Assembly: GCA_902774045.1 (NCBI GenBank) | Contig: CACYGW010000009.1 | Coordinates: forward strand, 1 to 56,401 | DNA: 56,401 nt | Source: an uncultured Bacteroidia bacterium | GTDB taxonomy: Bacteria > Bacteroidota > Bacteroidia > Bacteroidales > UBA932 | Direction: 5' to 3' | In this document: piece by piece, positions 1 through 9,247 of the stretch | Layout of the letters: each line of letters starts with the position of its first letter | How positions within the stretch are numbered: position 1 is the stretch's first letter | Program-made: the position numbers and the translations under genes | Notes under the pieces: model-generated | What the model saw: only the letters and a program-made list of their open reading frames with translations | Databases searched by the model: none | What the model was told of the DNA's origin: nothing

Positions 1-146
1 CTCCTTCCTACTTTTCCAAGTGCTTCAAGGAGTTATTTGGGCGCCAGCCCGGTGAGGGGCGCTATTCTATCCTGTCAAATCCGGTGTAAGAACGGAGGCA
101 CCCAGGTATCGCCTCACGGCGGCCGTCACCAGACAGCAAAACAGAG

Positions 147-200
147 ATCCCGGGTCAAGCCCGGGATGAGGGAGAAAAGGTGCCCGGGATGAGGGAGAAA
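147..200. repeat. Inverted repeat plus a duplicated half-copy
   Basis: Bases 147-167 form a near-perfect palindrome in which ATCCCGGG and CCCGGGAT arms flank a short TCAAG loop. The right arm and its flank (GCCCGGGATGAGGGAGAAA, 160-178) are repeated directly at 182-200. The palindrome resembles the CCCGGGTCAAGCCCGGG extragenic repeats common in many bacterial genomes. It is non-coding and lies downstream of folA. Confidence 0.6.
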
Positions 201-220
201 GGTGACCTGGAAGCGCTGGT

Positions 221-258
221 GTACGGAGGGGTGCATTAGTAATGACCCCCTGCGCACG
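221..258. repeat. Palindromic repeat, copy 1
   Basis: GTACGGAGGGG on the left pairs with CCCCCTGCGCAC on the right across a short AT-rich loop. A second, better-paired copy follows at 273-311. Together they define a palindromic element of about 39 bp with the arms GTACGGAGGGGG and ACCCCCTGCGTAC. Confidence 0.6.
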
Positions 259-272
259 AAAAAGGCCAAAAT

Positions 273-311
273 CGTACGGAGGGGGATGTTGGAAATTACC
301 CCCTGCGTACG
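273..311. repeat. Palindromic repeat, copy 2
   Basis: CGTACGGAGGGGG pairs with CCCCCTGCGTACG around the loop ATGTTGGAAATTA. This is the cleaner of the two adjacent copies. Its symmetry and extragenic position suggest a REP-like element; a terminator role for folA is possible but there is no clear T-run. Confidence 0.6.
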
Positions 312-355
312 CCGCAGGATGTACCAAATCCTTTGGCGACATTTACCCCTTATGG

Positions 356-853
356 TTATTTGCGGGCGTAGCGGACGAAGCGGAAGTCCAGGTTGTTTTC
401 TGTGTCGTGCTGCAGGGGGGATTCCCAGACGGGCTGCCAGACGGCGGGAGAGATTTCCGGGAAGAAGACATCGGCGTCGGGAGCATCGGCATAGATGTGG
501 GTGATGTAGAGGGTGTCCGATTTTTCCATTGCCTCTGCATAGGTGTAGGCCCCGCCAATTACAAAGCAGCGCTCTGCACCCGTAGCCTCGGCAGCTTTGT
601 AGGCCTCTTCCAAGGACTCCACTATGACTATACCTTTGGGCGCATCCGGCCACGGGAAAATAGAAATCACTATGTTGGTGCGCCCGGGAAGCGGGCGGCC
701 GATGGACTGGAAGGTCATAAAGCCCATAATAACAGGGCTGCCGGAAGTAACTTCCTTAAAATACTTAAGGTCTTCTGAGATGTGCCAGAGAAGTTGATTC
801 TTGCGTCCTATTGCATTGCCGCCCGCCACGGCCACTATCAGCGATTTTTCCAT
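356..853 (-). CDS. folA: Dihydrofolate reductase
   Basis: This 165-residue protein has the length of bacterial DHFR and should reduce dihydrofolate to tetrahydrofolate with NADPH in the cytoplasm. The N-terminal strand and the AIG element (14-16) lead into a WHISEDLKYF helix carrying the substrate-binding acid (Asp28, equivalent to E. coli Asp27). GRPLPGR (52-58) holds the glutamate-binding Arg, and VIGGAYTY (98-105) is the nucleotide-binding Gly-Gly loop. One oddity is MGFMTF at 43-48: most DHFRs read MGRxTF, and that Arg contacts the NADPH 2'-phosphate. The gene starts 3 nt after the mutS stop codon and is surely cotranscribed with it. Its partner enzyme thyA is also in the window (7399-8193) but not adjacent. 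Confidence 0.95.
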   Translation of the reverse strand: MEKSLIVAVAGGNAIGRKNQLLWHISEDLKYFKEVTSGSPVIMGFMTFQSIGRPLPGRTNIVISIFPWPDAPKGIVIVESLEEAYKAAEATGAERCFVIGGAYTYAEAMEKSDTLYITHIYADAPDADVFFPEISPAVWQPVWESPLQHDTENNLDFRFVRYARK

Positions 854-856
854 ATT

Positions 857-3454
857 CTAAATACCGAGTTCTTTCTTCATATCCCTAAGCAGGTCAAAAG
901 CCTGCATAGGAGTCATATTATTAAGGTCTGCCTTGCGCAGGGTGTCGCGCAGAGAAGACAGCGTAGGGTCGTCCAGCTGGAAAAGCGACAGCTGAATTGC
1001 ACCATCGGCCCCCCTGGCCCCGCCCCCGCGGCTAGCAGCCTGTGCGGCGTCCTTGGCCTCAAGGGCAGATAGCGTCTGCTCCGCCATATTAAGAACCTCG
1101 CGCGGCATACCGGCCATACGGGCCACGTGGATACCAAAACTGTGTGCGGTCCCTCCCGGCTCGAGCTTCCTTAGGAAAATTATCTTCTTACCCTCTTCCT
1201 TAACGCTAACGTGGAAATTCCGCACGCGGGTATAAAGCTCCTCAAGGTCATTAAGCTCGTGATAATGAGTGGCAAAAAGCGTCTTTGCCCTATGCCCGTA
1301 CTCGTGGATATACTCCACTATGGCCCTGGCAATGGACATTCCGTCATAGGTGGCCGTGCCTCGCCCAATCTCGTCCAGAATAACCAGCGAGCGCGGGCTA
1401 AGATTATGCAGAATCATAGAGGTCTCCAGCATCTCTACCATAAAGGTAGATTCGCCCTTGGATATATTGTCCGATGCCCCTACGCGGGTAAAAATCTTGT
1501 CAAAATAGCCTATGCGGGCCGCCTGCGCCGGAACAAAGCTACCCACCTGGGCCATAAGCGCAATGAGCGCCGTCTGGCGAAGCAGGGCAGACTTTCCGGA
1601 CATATTGGGGCCGGTAAGAATAACTATCTGCTGAGTAGTCCTGTCCAGGAAAATATCGTTGGGGACATACTCCTCGCCCGGCTTCATCGTGGTCTCTATA
1701 ACGGGGTGACGCCCGGCCACAATCTCCAGCACATCCCCGTCGTCCACAACCGGACGGCAATACTTATTCGCCGTAGCAAGAGTGGCAAAGCCCGCCAGAA
1801 CGTCCAGCTTGGCAATCTTGCCGGCATTTGCCTGAATAACGGGAATATAGGTCTGAACCTTGCGCACAAGTTCCCCGTAAAGCCTGGACTCCAGAGCGTA
1901 TATCTTCTCCTCCGCCCCAAGAATAGCCTCCTCGTACTCCTTAAGTTCGGGGGTAATGTAACGCTCGGCAGAAACAAGGGTCTGCTTGCGAATCCACTCC
2001 GGCGGAACCTTGTCCTTATAGGTGTTCCTTACCTCAAGATAATAGCCAAAGACATTATTGTAACTAATCCTAAGCGAAGCAATCCCCGTGCGCTCACTCT
2101 CCTTGCGCTGCATCTCCATAAGATAATCCTTCCCGCCGCGGGAGATATTGCGGAGACTGTCCAATTCAGCATCGACCCCTTCCCTTATAACATCCCCCTT
2201 GCCGATTAGGGCGGCAGGATCGTCACACAGGGTTTGGGCGATGGTTTCCCTTAGCGCAGAGCAGTCCTGCATAGAAGACACCAGCGGCTCCAGGGCTGGA
2301 TTCTCCAGGCAAAGCTCCTTTATGGGCACTATGTTGGAAAGGCCGCGGCCAAGCTGAACCACCTCGCGCGGGGCAATCTTGCCGGTTGCAGCCCGCGATA
2401 TAATCCTTTCAAGATCTCCTATGCGGCCAAGATGCTCCTGAACGCCGGACAAAAGCTCGTCGTCAGAGCAGAAGGCCTCAACGGCGTCGAACCTGCGGGA
2501 AAGTTCTTCTGTATCCATAATGGGCATAGACAGATAAAGCCGGAGCAGCCTTGCTCCCATTGGCGATACTGTCTTGTCCATAACAGTAAGAAGGCTGTCG
2601 CCTTCTGAAGAAAAAATCTCCAGGTTGCGGACGGTAAACTTATCCATCCACACAAACTTGCCCTCATCTATTCTGGACACAGAGCAGATATTGGAAATGC
2701 CGCTGTGGAAGGTCTGCTCCAAGTAAACGAGCAGAGCCCCTGCGGCGCATATACTAAGTTGGCAGTCGTCTATGCCGTAGCCCTTGAGGCTGTCTACCCC
2801 AAGCTGCTTGCAAAGACGGTCGCGGGAAGAATCGTAAACAAAGGCCCACTCATCCAGGGTGGTAATATAACCAATCTCCCCTAAACTTTCCGCCGCGTGG
2901 GAGGAATCCTGTCTTGTGGTGATGGTTTCCTTGGGCCGCAGCAGGGAGAACAAGGTGCCAATAAACTCTTCCGACCCCTGAGCCAGGCGGAAGGTTCCGG
3001 TAGAAACGTCCAGGAAAGCCGCGCCGCAACCATCTTTGCGGAATACAATGCCCGCCAGGTAATTGTTCTCTTTCTGCTCCAGCATAGTGTCGCCAAAGGC
3101 AACACCCGGAGTAACAATCTCCGTTACTCCCCTCTTTACCAACTTGCGTCCGGCCAGGGCAGGGTCTTCCAGTTGGTCGCAGACGGCAACCTTGAGCCCG
3201 GCACGCACAAGCTTGGGAAGATACACGTCAAGAGCGTGATGCGGGAACCCCGCCATAGGCATATACCCCTTCTCTCCGTTGCTCTTGCGGGTAAGCACAA
3301 GGCCAAGGACCTTGCTTGCCAGAAGGGCATCGTCAGAGTAAGTCTCATAGAAATCCCCAACGCGGTACAACAGCACCGCCTCCGGATTCTGGGCCTTTAC
3401 CTCGAAAAATTGTTTTAAAAGCGGCGTATCTTCTGCCTGTTTCTTTCCTGCCAT
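857..3454 (-). CDS. mutS: DNA mismatch repair protein MutS
   Basis: An 865-residue MutS, close to the 853 residues of E. coli. It binds mismatches, slides as an ATP clamp and recruits MutL. The N-terminal domain carries the mismatch-wedge Phe-x-Glu inside GDFYETYSD. The C-terminal ATPase has Walker A GPNMSGKS and Walker B VILDEIGRG. The frame is open for 124 codons further upstream, to 3826, but that part overlaps the divergent glycosyltransferase and is not MutS-like. The ATG at 3454 (MAGKK) is the sensible start, shortly before the conserved FYE domain. It is followed by folA after 3 nt. A -7 element at 3483-3490 on this strand is the likely promoter. Confidence 0.97.
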   Translation of the reverse strand: MAGKKQAEDTPLLKQFFEVKAQNPEAVLLYRVGDFYETYSDDALLASKVLGLVLTRKSNGEKGYMPMAGFPHHALDVYLPKLVRAGLKVAVCDQLEDPALAGRKLVKRGVTEIVTPGVAFGDTMLEQKENNYLAGIVFRKDGCGAAFLDVSTGTFRLAQGSEEFIGTLFSLLRPKETITTRQDSSHAAESLGEIGYITTLDEWAFVYDSSRDRLCKQLGVDSLKGYGIDDCQLSICAAGALLVYLEQTFHSGISNICSVSRIDEGKFVWMDKFTVRNLEIFSSEGDSLLTVMDKTVSPMGARLLRLYLSMPIMDTEELSRRFDAVEAFCSDDELLSGVQEHLGRIGDLERIISRAATGKIAPREVVQLGRGLSNIVPIKELCLENPALEPLVSSMQDCSALRETIAQTLCDDPAALIGKGDVIREGVDAELDSLRNISRGGKDYLMEMQRKESERTGIASLRISYNNVFGYYLEVRNTYKDKVPPEWIRKQTLVSAERYITPELKEYEEAILGAEEKIYALESRLYGELVRKVQTYIPVIQANAGKIAKLDVLAGFATLATANKYCRPVVDDGDVLEIVAGRHPVIETTMKPGEEYVPNDIFLDRTTQQIVILTGPNMSGKSALLRQTALIALMAQVGSFVPAQAARIGYFDKIFTRVGASDNISKGESTFMVEMLETSMILHNLSPRSLVILDEIGRGTATYDGMSIARAIVEYIHEYGHRAKTLFATHYHELNDLEELYTRVRNFHVSVKEEGKKIIFLRKLEPGGTAHSFGIHVARMAGMPREVLNMAEQTLSALEAKDAAQAASRGGGARGADGAIQLSLFQLDDPTLSSLRDTLRKADLNNMTPMQAFDLLRDMKKELGI

Positions 3455-3482
3455 AATGCGTGCTTGCAAAAAGCCTGTCTTG

Positions 3483-3490
3483 CAAATATA
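3483..3490 (-). promoter_or_regulatory. Bacteroidota -7 element for mutS-folA
   Basis: CAAATATA on the plus strand reads TATATTTG on the minus strand, matching TAnnTTTG. It lies 28 nt upstream of the mutS ATG at 3454. No convincing TTTG -33 box was found at the usual spacing. Confidence 0.6.
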
Positions 3491-3512
3491 ATCATTTTTG
3501 CCAAGTTTTTTG

Positions 3513-3520
3513 TACTTTTG
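3513..3520 (+). promoter_or_regulatory. Bacteroidota -7 element for the glycosyltransferase gene
   Basis: TACTTTTG matches TAnnTTTG and ends only 6 nt before the ATG at 3527. Transcription would start close to the start codon, so the mRNA could be leaderless. It is arranged back to back with the mutS promoter. Confidence 0.6.
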
Positions 3521-3526
3521 CGATTG

Positions 3527-4837
3527 ATGAAACGCGTTCTGGTAATATCGTATTACTGGCCTCCCGCAGGAGGCAGCGGGGTGCAGCGCTGGGTTAAGTT
3601 CTGCAAGTACCTGCCCGCCCAGGGCTGGCAACCTGTTATTTACACCCCGGAGAACCCCGAGATGCAGTCTGTAGATTTTTCGCTGGAAGGAGACATCCCA
3701 CCGGAGGCAGAAATAATAAAACGCCCCATAACGGAAATTTACAGTATTTACAGAAAATTCACGGGCAAAGCGGCCAGCCAGGCCCAGGTAAATATGGTTA
3801 ACTCCCAGAAGCGCAGTTGGAAGCAAAGGCTTATGATGGCCGTGCGCGGGAAGTTTTTTGTACCGGACCCAAGAGTAAGTTGGGTAAGGCCATCTGTCAA
3901 GTTCCTAAAAAAATACCTTAAGGAGCACCCCGTAGATGCAATAGTCAGCACCGGGCCTCCCCACTCCATGCACCTGATTGCCCGTAAGGTAGCTGCCTGG
4001 GCAGGAATACCCTGGGTAGCAGACTTCAGGGACCCCTGGACAAGAATTTTTTATTTTAAGCATCTTGGCCTTGGCAAGCGCACAACCCGCAAGCACCTGC
4101 GCCTGGAACAGGACGTGCTGGATAACGCCACGGTGGTGGTTGCAGTATCTCCCCTTGTACAGGAAGAGTTCCGCACAATGACAAAAACCCGCGTGGAACT
4201 CATAACCAACGGATTTGACCCTGACGACTTTTCTTCCCAGCAAACCAGGCTGGAAGACGGTTATTTTAACCTTACCCACACCGGGCAGTTTGCCTCTGAC
4301 GGCAACCCGGACAATCTTTGGCTCGTTCTTGGCAAACGTTGCAGGGAAGATGCGCAATTTGCCGCCCGCCTGAGGATTCGCCTTGCAGGAAAGACAGACT
4401 CACAGATTATAGAGTCTATCAAGGCCGCTGGGCTGGAGGGCAATCTTGTAGATAACGGCTACGTGGCCCACGAGGTGGCCGTACGTGAGCAGTCCGGCGC
4501 CAGCGTACTGCTGCTTCCGTTAAGGAAAGAGCCCGAGTACAGGGCTACTCTTCCCGGAAAACTCTTCGAGTACCTTGGAGCCCGCAGGCCCATTCTTGGA
4601 ATTGGGCAGACAGACGGGGCAATGGCAAAGGTTGTAGAAGATGCCGGAGCCGGCTTTACCGCCGGATGGGAAGATGCCGCAGCCATTGACAGTTTTATAG
4701 AAAAGGCCTGGGAAGCCTTCCTCCGCGGAGAGTGCAATCTTGGAAGCGGCGGGCTATTCCCCGGCGGAAACATAGAAAAGTATTCACGCCCCCAGACGGC
4801 AAAGAGTATGGCCGCTCTGCTGGACAGCATAATTTAA
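3527..4837 (+). CDS. Glycosyltransferase family 4-like protein
   Basis: This 436-residue protein opens with VLVISYYWPPAGGSG, the N-terminal Rossmann strand and glycine-rich loop typical of GT-B, GT4-type transferases. The C-terminal half holds a sugar-nucleotide region with LLPLRKEPEYRATLPGK and FEYLGARRPIL, the donor-binding Glu region of these enzymes. It probably adds a sugar to a lipid-linked or surface glycan at the cytoplasmic face of the membrane; donor and acceptor cannot be inferred. The start at 3527 is preferred over an in-frame TTG-type extension to 3464, because the -7 element lies inside that extension. The next gene, a YfhO-like membrane protein, begins 7 nt downstream, which suggests an operon and perhaps a shared role in envelope glycan assembly. 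Confidence 0.8.
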   Translation: MKRVLVISYYWPPAGGSGVQRWVKFCKYLPAQGWQPVIYTPENPEMQSVDFSLEGDIPPEAEIIKRPITEIYSIYRKFTGKAASQAQVNMVNSQKRSWKQRLMMAVRGKFFVPDPRVSWVRPSVKFLKKYLKEHPVDAIVSTGPPHSMHLIARKVAAWAGIPWVADFRDPWTRIFYFKHLGLGKRTTRKHLRLEQDVLDNATVVVAVSPLVQEEFRTMTKTRVELITNGFDPDDFSSQQTRLEDGYFNLTHTGQFASDGNPDNLWLVLGKRCREDAQFAARLRIRLAGKTDSQIIESIKAAGLEGNLVDNGYVAHEVAVREQSGASVLLLPLRKEPEYRATLPGKLFEYLGARRPILGIGQTDGAMAKVVEDAGAGFTAGWEDAAAIDSFIEKAWEAFLRGECNLGSGGLFPGGNIEKYSRPQTAKSMAALLDSII

Positions 4838-4844
4838 TTCTTAT

Positions 4845-7448
4845 ATGAAAGACCTTAAGAAGAAAGTACTTCTTTACGCCGGAATAGTTGCGGCTTTTCT
4901 TGTAGTATCCTACGGCTTTGTGCCGGAGGTGCTTGGCGGAAAGATAGTTAACCAAAGCGATATCACCGGTTACATCGGTATGGCCCACGAGACCAACACC
5001 TGGAACGCAGAGCACCCGGACGACAAAACGGCCTGGACAGACTCTATGTTCGGCGGTATGCCAACCACTATGCTTACGGGAAATGACGGGGGCGATGCCA
5101 CCCAGGGCCTCTTTGATGCCTTCCTTATAGGAAAGCGCCCAGCCAGCTACTTTTTCATTTCCCTGCTTGGGGCCTTCCTGCTTATGCTGGCCCTTGGGGT
5201 AAGCCCTCTTCTGGCCGCAGCGGGAGCAGTTGCGGTAACCTTCTGCTCCTATAACCTGCAGATTATCCAGGTAGGCCACAATGCCAAGATGCTGGCCCTG
5301 GCCTGGGCTCCCTGGGTGCTTGCCGGAGTAATCTACTCTTACCGCAAGGCTCTGGACACCAGGAAGGTTTCCCTTATCGGTCCCATACTCACCGCCTTTG
5401 CGCTAAGCTTCCAGATTAAGGCCAACCACGTTCAGATTTCCTACTACATAGCCCTTATAATAGGCTCGTACTTCATAGTAAAACTCGTAACCATCGGCCT
5501 AAAAGAAAGGGAAAAACTAAAACCCTTCCTTATTACCACCGGGCTTTTGATTGCGTTTGCCGCCATTGGAATAGGTACAAATGCCAACAGGCTTGTTCCC
5601 ACGTGGGAATATACCCAGGAGACTATGCGCGGAGGGTCAGAGCTTACCCGGGACGATGGTGCCACAAAGAGCAAGGGGCTTAATTTTGAATATGCCACCC
5701 AATGGTCCTACGGTCTTGAGGAGCTGCCCAATATAATGATAGCCAACTACAACGGTGGTTCTTCTACCGGGGCGGTGGATTCCAAGAAATCAGAGACGGC
5801 CAAACTTCTGCTCAAGGCTGGCTACAAGCAAAAAGAGGTAGATAGCATAACCAAGGGTCTGCCAATGTACTGGGGCCCTCAGCCCTTTACCGCCGGGCCA
5901 ATGTACATAGGAGCCATCACGGTCTTCCTGTTCGTTCTTGGCCTCTGCCTTCCCAAGTGCAAAGAGAAGTGGTGGATTATAATTCCTTCCGTCCTGGGAA
6001 TCATCCTGGCTATGGGAGGAGCCTATGGCGGCACCGGCTTCATTGCCAGACTGGTGCGGGCCTTTAACTTATTCTGGTTCGAATCCACCCCTTTCTACAG
6101 CAAGTTCAGGACAGTGTCAATGGCCCTTGTCATTCTGCAGTTCACAATGCCTATTCTGGCCTTCACCGCCCTTGGCAGGGTACTCTCCGGCCAATATGAG
6201 CGCAGGCCGCTGGTAAAGGCCCTTGGAATATCGGCGGGCATTACAGGAGCCTTCTGTCTTTTGGTATGGCTGTTCCCGGGTATGGCAGGGTCATTCTCAG
6301 CCCCTGTGGACGCCCAGTACGATGATATTCTGGTAAAGGCATTTATGGCAGACCGGGCTTCTCTTCTGAAGGCCGATGCCTTCACGGCCCTTGTCCTTAT
6401 TCTTGCTACCGGAGGCCTTATTTTCTGGTCGATGGTGCCGGGGGCCAAGCCTACAAAACTTGGGGCGGACAAGCGCAGGATTATAGCTGCAGCCGGTATC
6501 TGCCTTCTTGTATGCATAAACCTTCTCTCTGTAGGAAAGCGATACCTTAACAGCAGTCATTTTGTAACAAAGAGCAAGTTTGACTCGCACTTTACCTTGA
6601 GGCCTGCCGACAAGAGCATTCTTACGGACAAGGCCCTATCTTACAGGGTTCTGGACCTTACCGCTAACATATTCAACGACGCTACGCCAAGTTACTGGCA
6701 CAAGAACGTGGGAGGCTATTCCCCTGTTAAACTCCAGAGGTATCAGGACCTTATAGACAACTATCTTACGGGCGAGATAAGGAAGATTTACGGGTCGCTT
6801 TCGGGAGTAAAGACTCTTGACGAGGCTCAGGAAAAACTGCCCTCCCTGCCCGTTCTGTCTGCCCTCAACTGTAAATACATAATCATAGACGAAAGCGCCG
6901 CTCCGGCCGTAAACCACGATGCCTTTGGGCCTGTATGGTTTGTGGACAGCACCGTTACGGCCGCCACTGCAGATGAGGAGATTGCCCTTCTTGGCGGCGT
7001 TCCTCTGGACAAGGTTGCTGTTGTGCGGGAGTCTCTCTCCGGCAGCCTGGCCTCTCTTGGCGCCGGTACAAAAGAAGACAGCATTGCTCTTATCGAGTAT
7101 GCTCCCAATCAGCTAAGGTATAGCTACAAGACCTCCGCAGAGCGCCTTGCTGTGTTCAGTGAAATCTGGTGCGCTTACGGCTGGAAGGCCTGGACAGAAG
7201 ATGCCTCCGGCAACAAGACCGGAGACCTTGACCTTCTTAGGACGGACTGGACTCTTCGCGGGGCCGTCATTCCCGCGGGAGAAGGCTATGTCGTGATGCG
7301 TTTCCAGCCCGACAGCTACGCTACCGGCCGCACACTTTCTGCAGTGTGCAGCTGGGCTCTTATACTTATGCTTCTTGGAGCCGCTGTCCTTCCTAAATCT
7401 AAACAGCTACAGGAGCTTTTATCGCAGGCCAGGGGTCGTAACCGGTAA
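4845..7448 (+). CDS. YfhO family multi-spanning membrane protein
   Basis: An 867-residue polytopic membrane protein. An N-terminal membrane segment (about 8-24) is followed by an extracytoplasmic stretch rich in Asp, Asn and Trp, and then about ten hydrophobic segments separated by short loops. A large soluble region from about residue 560 to 830 precedes a last membrane helix near the C-terminus. This matches the YfhO-type membrane proteins of Bacteroidota, which resemble GT-C glycosyltransferases and in Gram-positives are linked to glycosylation of teichoic acids. Acidic residues after the first helix (SDITGY) are compatible with a GT-C catalytic loop, but that is inference. It follows the GT4 gene after 7 nt. 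Its last 50 nt overlap the end of the convergent thyA. Confidence 0.8.
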   Translation: MKDLKKKVLLYAGIVAAFLVVSYGFVPEVLGGKIVNQSDITGYIGMAHETNTWNAEHPDDKTAWTDSMFGGMPTTMLTGNDGGDATQGLFDAFLIGKRPASYFFISLLGAFLLMLALGVSPLLAAAGAVAVTFCSYNLQIIQVGHNAKMLALAWAPWVLAGVIYSYRKALDTRKVSLIGPILTAFALSFQIKANHVQISYYIALIIGSYFIVKLVTIGLKEREKLKPFLITTGLLIAFAAIGIGTNANRLVPTWEYTQETMRGGSELTRDDGATKSKGLNFEYATQWSYGLEELPNIMIANYNGGSSTGAVDSKKSETAKLLLKAGYKQKEVDSITKGLPMYWGPQPFTAGPMYIGAITVFLFVLGLCLPKCKEKWWIIIPSVLGIILAMGGAYGGTGFIARLVRAFNLFWFESTPFYSKFRTVSMALVILQFTMPILAFTALGRVLSGQYERRPLVKALGISAGITGAFCLLVWLFPGMAGSFSAPVDAQYDDILVKAFMADRASLLKADAFTALVLILATGGLIFWSMVPGAKPTKLGADKRRIIAAAGICLLVCINLLSVGKRYLNSSHFVTKSKFDSHFTLRPADKSILTDKALSYRVLDLTANIFNDATPSYWHKNVGGYSPVKLQRYQDLIDNYLTGEIRKIYGSLSGVKTLDEAQEKLPSLPVLSALNCKYIIIDESAAPAVNHDAFGPVWFVDSTVTAATADEEIALLGGVPLDKVAVVRESLSGSLASLGAGTKEDSIALIEYAPNQLRYSYKTSAERLAVFSEIWCAYGWKAWTEDASGNKTGDLDLLRTDWTLRGAVIPAGEGYVVMRFQPDSYATGRTLSAVCSWALILMLLGAAVLPKSKQLQELLSQARGRNR

Positions 7449-8193
7449 GGGTGAAGTCCTCGTATTTAAAGTCGAATATACTCTTTACATTGGGGTTCAG
7501 CTGCATCTGCGGCAGAGCCCTGGGTTGTCTTGAGAGTTGCTCTTTTACCTGTTCCATATGATTCAGGTACAGGTGGGTGTCGCCGGTTGTATGCACAAAC
7601 TCTCCGGGTTTGAGCCCGCAGACCTGGGCAATCATCATAGTAAGCAGGGCGTAGGAAGCAATGTTAAAGGGAACGCCCAGGAAGGTGTCGGCGCTGCGCT
7701 GGTATAGCTGGCAGGAGAGTTTGCCCTCGGCCACGTAGAACTGGAACAGGCAGTGGCAGGGAGGCAGGGCCATATTTTCTACCTCCGATGGGTTCCAGGC
7801 CGTTACCAGCATCCTGCGAGAGTCCGGGTTCTTCTTTATTGTCTCTATTACCTGCGAGAGCTGGTCTACGGCTTTGCCGCCTGCGGAATTCCAGCTGCGC
7901 CACTGATGGCCGTAAACAGGGCCAAGATTACCGTCAGCATCGGCCCACTCGTCCCAAATCGTCACCCCGTGTTCCTGAAGCCAGCGGACATTGGTGTCGC
8001 CGGCAATAAACCACAGTAGTTCGTAGATTATGGACTTGAGGTGTACCTTCTTGGTTGTAAGCAGAGGGAAGCCCTGGGAAAGGTCGAACCTCATCTGGTG
8101 GCCGAATATGCTCTTTGTTCCAACGCCGGTGCGGTCTTTTTTAACCACACCCTGGTCCATTATTTTTTGCAGCAGGTCTAAATATTGTTTCAT
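7399..8193 (-). CDS. thyA: Thymidylate synthase
   Basis: At 264 residues it has exactly the E. coli ThyA length. It methylates dUMP to dTMP using methylene-tetrahydrofolate, which ties it to folA and folK in this window. The catalytic Cys146 lies in LPPCHC, followed by the phosphate-binding QRSAD (Arg166) and the dUMP-binding GDTHLYLNH motif. The N-terminal KDRTGVGT loop carries the conserved phosphate-binding Arg. The start codon overlaps the galM stop codon in an ATGA arrangement (8190-8193), so translation is probably coupled. The 3' end overlaps the convergent YfhO gene by 50 nt, with both C-termini intact. Confidence 0.97.
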   Translation of the reverse strand: MKQYLDLLQKIMDQGVVKKDRTGVGTKSIFGHQMRFDLSQGFPLLTTKKVHLKSIIYELLWFIAGDTNVRWLQEHGVTIWDEWADADGNLGPVYGHQWRSWNSAGGKAVDQLSQVIETIKKNPDSRRMLVTAWNPSEVENMALPPCHCLFQFYVAEGKLSCQLYQRSADTFLGVPFNIASYALLTMMIAQVCGLKPGEFVHTTGDTHLYLNHMEQVKEQLSRQPRALPQMQLNPNVKSIFDFKYEDFTLTGYDPWPAIKAPVAV

Positions 8194-9236
8194 CGTACAG
8201 AGAATTCAAATACAATTGCTTCTTCGTAGGTCTGGCCGGGACGAAGTTCCGCAGTGGGATAGTCCGGCTTGTTGGGAGTGTCCGGGAAGTGCTGGCACTC
8301 TATGGCTACGGCATCGTAGTCGTGATAGGTGAGGCCGTGCTTGCCGGCGGGACAGCCGTTAAGCCAGTTGCCCGTGTAAATCTGAACTCCGGGCTGGGTG
8401 GTGTAAACGTCTAGGGCGCGGCCGGACGCGGGGCAGTAAAGGCTGGCGGCCTTCTCTAACTGGCCGGGGGTGTAATCGTCTATCACAAAGCAGTTGTCGT
8501 AGCCTTTGCCGTACTTAAGGGCCGGGAAGTCTGCCTCTATGTCGCGGCCGATGGGCTTGGGAGTTACAAAGTCCATAGGGGTGCCGGCAACGGGCTCGGA
8601 GTCTCCAAGGGGAATCAGGGTCTGGTCCGTGGGCAGGTATTCCGATGCTGCCAGGCAGAGTTCGTGGCCCAGCACGTTCTCCTTGAAGGCAGAGAGGTTA
8701 AAATAGGCGTGGTTGGTAAGATTAAGGACTGTTGCGCCGTCGCTGACTGCGGTAAAGGTGAGCTTTAGGGCGTGATCGTCCCCCCACTCGTAACGGGCCA
8801 CTACCTTAAGGTTGGCGGGGTAGCCGCACTCTCCGTCTGCAGAGAAGTAGAGAAACTCTACGGCCTGGCCGTCTATGCGGCTGTCCCATACCCTGTTCTG
8901 GAAGCCCTGGGGGCCGCCGTGAAGGTGGTTGGGGCCGTTGTTAACCGGGAGGGTGTACTCCTTGCCGTCAAGGGTAAAGTGCCCTTTGGCAATCCTGTTT
9001 GCAAAACGGCCGGGGCATTTTCCGGCGCAGGGACCGTCGGCAAGATAGTCTTCTGCCTTGTCGTAGCCAAGGACAACATCGCCCAGAACCCCGTCCTTAT
9101 CCGGTACGCATACAGACACTATGGCTGCGCCAAGGGAACTTAGTTCTACGTATGCTCCGTCTGCGGCGGTGAGCTTGTATTTGTAAATTTCTTTTCCGTC
9201 AGGGCCTTTGCCCCAGATTTTTCCTTCTGTTGCCAT
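8190..9236 (-). CDS. galM: Aldose 1-epimerase (galactose mutarotase)
   Basis: A 348-residue galactose mutarotase that interconverts the anomers of galactose and other aldoses, the first step of the Leloir pathway. The hallmarks are present: FANRI (substrate Arg81), NHLHGG with the catalytic acid His106, TNHAYFNL with His176, a substrate-binding Asp247 in GYDNCF, and the catalytic base Glu313 in AIECQHFPD. There is no signal peptide, so it is cytoplasmic. It sits between a thioredoxin-like lipoprotein gene (11 nt upstream) and thyA (4-nt overlap), not next to galK, which is 4.7 kb away at 13897-15042. Confidence 0.95.
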   Translation of the reverse strand: MATEGKIWGKGPDGKEIYKYKLTAADGAYVELSSLGAAIVSVCVPDKDGVLGDVVLGYDKAEDYLADGPCAGKCPGRFANRIAKGHFTLDGKEYTLPVNNGPNHLHGGPQGFQNRVWDSRIDGQAVEFLYFSADGECGYPANLKVVARYEWGDDHALKLTFTAVSDGATVLNLTNHAYFNLSAFKENVLGHELCLAASEYLPTDQTLIPLGDSEPVAGTPMDFVTPKPIGRDIEADFPALKYGKGYDNCFVIDDYTPGQLEKAASLYCPASGRALDVYTTQPGVQIYTGNWLNGCPAGKHGLTYHDYDAVAIECQHFPDTPNKPDYPTAELRPGQTYEEAIVFEFSVR

Positions 9237-9247
9237 AGTGTTCGTTG

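Larger units (their letters stand above)
1..355. other. Gene-free, repeat-rich intergenic region at the left edge
   Basis: I see no credible gene between the left edge and the folA stop codon. Short frames exist on both strands, but their peptides are low-complexity translations of the repeats described below (147-200, 221-258, 273-311). The region lies downstream of folA, so its hairpins could act as transcription terminators for the mutS-folA unit. No promoter, tRNA or family-specific motif was recognised. Confidence 0.6.

Noticed and set aside
126..653. ORF of 175 residues on the minus strand over folA and the repeats
   Set aside because: It is a shadow frame of folA continued into repeat DNA; no protein-like composition or motif.
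1211..2209. Plus-strand ORF of 332 residues opposite mutS
   Set aside because: It is the antisense shadow of a highly conserved gene, with no promoter and no recognisable domain.
3455..3826. N-terminal extension of MutS by 124 residues
   Set aside because: It overlaps the divergent glycosyltransferase gene and its promoter, and bears no resemblance to MutS.
5596..5609. TTCCCACGTGGGAA palindrome in the YfhO gene, similar to parS
   Set aside because: It has an extra C and G on each side of CACGTG compared with parS and lacks the flanking TG/CA; it reads as normal codons in a conserved-looking stretch.
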